A stretch of DNA of 6,212 nucleotides from Streptosporangiaceae bacterium (GTDB lineage: Bacteria > Actinomycetota > Actinomycetes > Streptosporangiales > Streptosporangiaceae): the NCBI GenBank assembly GCA_030050125.1, contig JASIJN010000479.1, positions 1 to 6,212 on the forward strand, in the 5' to 3' direction. Position numbers and translations under genes: made by a program. Shown one piece after another: positions 5,137-6,212 of the stretch. The first letter of the stretch is position 1; every line of letters begins with the position of its first letter. The notes under the pieces were generated by a model. It was not told the origin of the DNA and did not search any database. It saw nothing but the letters and a program-made list of their open reading frames with translations.

Positions 5137-6212
5137 GTGAGATCGGGCCCGGCGGCGCATGCGCGGATGCGGTTCGCGCTGGGCCTGACGATCGTCGGCG
5201 CGGCCACGCTCATCTGCGGCCTGATGATGATGCTCGTGGGCGAGACGCTGCGGCTGAAGTCGGCGCACAGCCAGAGCCTGGTCGAGGCGGGAGTGATCGC
5301 CGCGATCTGCGGGCTGGGCTTCGGCGTCGCGCTGCTGATCGTGCTCACCCTTGGCCCGCCCGCCCGCACGCGCCGCCGGACCGGCGGTCAGCGCGCCGGG
5401 GCAGGCGGCTCCCGGGGGCCCGAGCTGGCGCCGTTGCCGTCGTCGGCCGGGTTCTTCCCGCCGCCGATCGCGCCCCGGCCGCAGCCCGCCGAGGCCTGGT
5501 CAGCGTCCGGCTATGCCGACGACGGCTGGCACCCGCTGTCGGCCGGGGCCTGGGACGACCGGACCCGCCCGGGCCGGGATCAGCGGGCGGACGAGGCCCG
5601 GGATCGTCACCCGGACGCGCGCTGGGATCACCGCCCGGACGCCGCCTGGGATCACCGGCCAGACGCGGGCTGGGATCACCGGCCGGACGCGGGCTGGGAT
5701 CGCCGGCCGGACGCGGGCTGGGATCGCCGGCCAGACGCGGGCTGGGATCGTCGCCCGGACGCGGGCTGGCATCCGCAAGCCGGCGAGCGCTGGGATCGGC
5801 AGGCTCATGACGGCTGGCACCCGGATGCTCACCAAGGCCCGGATCCGAGGGCGGACGACCACAGAGGTTCCGGCCCGGCTTACACCGCGCACCCGGCCGG
5901 TCCCGATGAGTGGGATCACGCCGAGGCCGACGGCTGGGCCGCGCACGGCCAGAATGGCTGGGTTCCGCACGGCCAGAATGGCTGGGTCCCGGACGGCCAG
6001 GATGGCTGGGTCCCGGACGCCCGGGATGGCTGGGTTCCGGACGGCCAGGATGCCTGGGCTCAGGACGCCCGGCGCGACTGGATTCCCGACGGCCACGGTG
6101 GCTGGGCGGATGCGGCGCACGACCCCTGGAGCCAGTCGGCCACGGCGGCCGGGCCGCAGGCCCCGGCCTGGCCGGCCGAAGATCCCGGGTCGACGCGGTC
6201 GGCCCAGCACAG
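5137..6212 (+). CDS. Two-helix membrane protein with long Trp-octapeptide repeat tail (3' end cut by window)
   Basis: An unrecognised protein; 358 codons are visible and the frame is open at the right edge. Two hydrophobic helices lie at about residues 13-35 (FALGLTIVGAATLICGLMMM) and 48-72 (AGVIAAICGLGFGVALLIVL). They are joined by a short polar loop and followed by Arg-rich ARTRRR (76-81), so both ends are probably cytoplasmic. After a Pro-rich linker (about 96-124) comes a disordered-looking tail of eight-residue modules starting with Trp, from residue 131 to 331. Block A has consensus W-D-H/R-R-P-D-A-G (163-210); block B has W-V-P-D-G-Q-D-G (267-330). Between them are degenerate copies still in register. 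The GTG at 5137 is preferred (GGTGG 4 nt upstream; in-frame stop at 5083). The ATG at 5167 is the alternative and also keeps both helices. The plus frame is favoured over the antisense one because it alone gives a start, two helices and a linker in order. No enzyme domain is seen; a membrane-anchored scaffold or interaction tail is a guess. Confidence 0.75.
   Translation, partial: MRSGPAAHARMRFALGLTIVGAATLICGLMMMLVGETLRLKSAHSQSLVEAGVIAAICGLGFGVALLIVLTLGPPARTRRRTGGQRAGAGGSRGPELAPLPSSAGFFPPPIAPRPQPAEAWSASGYADDGWHPLSAGAWDDRTRPGRDQRADEARDRHPDARWDHRPDAAWDHRPDAGWDHRPDAGWDRRPDAGWDRRPDAGWDRRPDAGWHPQAGERWDRQAHDGWHPDAHQGPDPRADDHRGSGPAYTAHPAGPDEWDHAEADGWAAHGQNGWVPHGQNGWVPDGQDGWVPDARDGWVPDGQDAWAQDARRDWIPDGHGGWADAAHDPWSQSATAAGPQAPAWPAEDPGSTRSAQH
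5527..6126 (+). repeat. 24-bp coding tandem repeat, 25 units in strict register
   Basis: Module starts fall every 24 nt from 5527 on; the TGG at 6127 opens one more partial module. Trp codons are at 5527, 5551, every unit from 5623 to 5815, and every unit from 5911 to 6127. The five other module starts encode Arg (5575, 5599, 5863), Pro (5839) and Ala (5887). Units starting at 5647, 5671, 5695 and 5719 differ from their neighbours by a single base, so this core looks recently duplicated or homogenised. Units starting 5959-6031 form a second homogeneous group with a different consensus. The unit is eight codons, so gain or loss of units keeps the reading frame. Confidence 0.9.

Noticed and set aside
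5599..5766. Possible CRISPR array, because of short regular repeats
   Set aside because: The units are directly tandem with no unique spacers, and they encode an in-frame octapeptide continuous with a longer coding sequence.
4977..5810. 277-codon plus-strand frame starting inside the FrnE-like gene
   Set aside because: It overlaps the end of the FrnE-like gene and runs across the candidate terminator. Its product is low-complexity Arg/Gly/Pro, and the other plus frame from 5137 gives helices and in-register Trp modules.
5500..6210. 236-codon minus-strand open frame with its own periodic sequence (RPVIPARV-like)
   Set aside because: It is the exact anti-phase reading of the Trp-repeat gene, so its periodicity is a mirror of the 24-bp units. 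It lacks TM helices, a domain and a ribosome binding site, whereas the plus frame has a coherent N-terminus. It is not fully excluded.

Overview
The window is GC-rich DNA, with G or C in most third codon positions, GTG/ATG starts and GGAGG-type ribosome binding sites. It fits the chromosome of a high-GC actinobacterium. The gene families (a SigG/SigX5-like ECF sigma factor with a SnoaL-like tail, a TrpB2-type enzyme, a FrnE-type DsbA protein) agree, but nothing seen fixes the genus. No tRNA, rRNA, CRISPR array, insertion sequence or phage gene was found.

Layout. Four genes lie on the minus strand, in transcription order from right to left: a TrpB2-type PLP enzyme (4249-2888), a weak terminator, an ECF sigma factor with a fused SnoaL-like domain (2838-1858), a phospholipase C/acid phosphatase-family phosphoesterase 32 bp downstream of it (1825-416), and, behind its own promoter region, the N-terminal third or so of a DeoR-family repressor that runs off the left edge (316-1). 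Two genes lie on the plus strand: a FrnE-like DsbA oxidoreductase (4412-5044), divergent from the TrpB2 gene, and a membrane protein that starts near 5137 and is still open at the right edge.

How the genes may work together. The sigma factor and the phosphoesterase probably share a transcript. The phosphoesterase has no visible signal peptide although many relatives are exported. The DeoR gene has a 13-bp direct repeat (20-bp period) over its predicted promoter, which fits autoregulation. No functional link between the TrpB2 and FrnE genes is visible beyond their shared divergent control region.

The most unusual element is the last gene. It encodes two N-terminal transmembrane helices followed by a long, probably cytoplasmic tail built on an eight-residue module that begins with Trp. 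Over 26 consecutive module positions (5527-6127, exactly 24 nt apart) Trp occupies 21, and no Trp in that stretch is out of register. The flavour of the module changes from zwitterionic (W-D-H/R-R-P-D-A-G) to acidic (W-V-P-D-G-Q-D-G). I do not recognise this as a described family.
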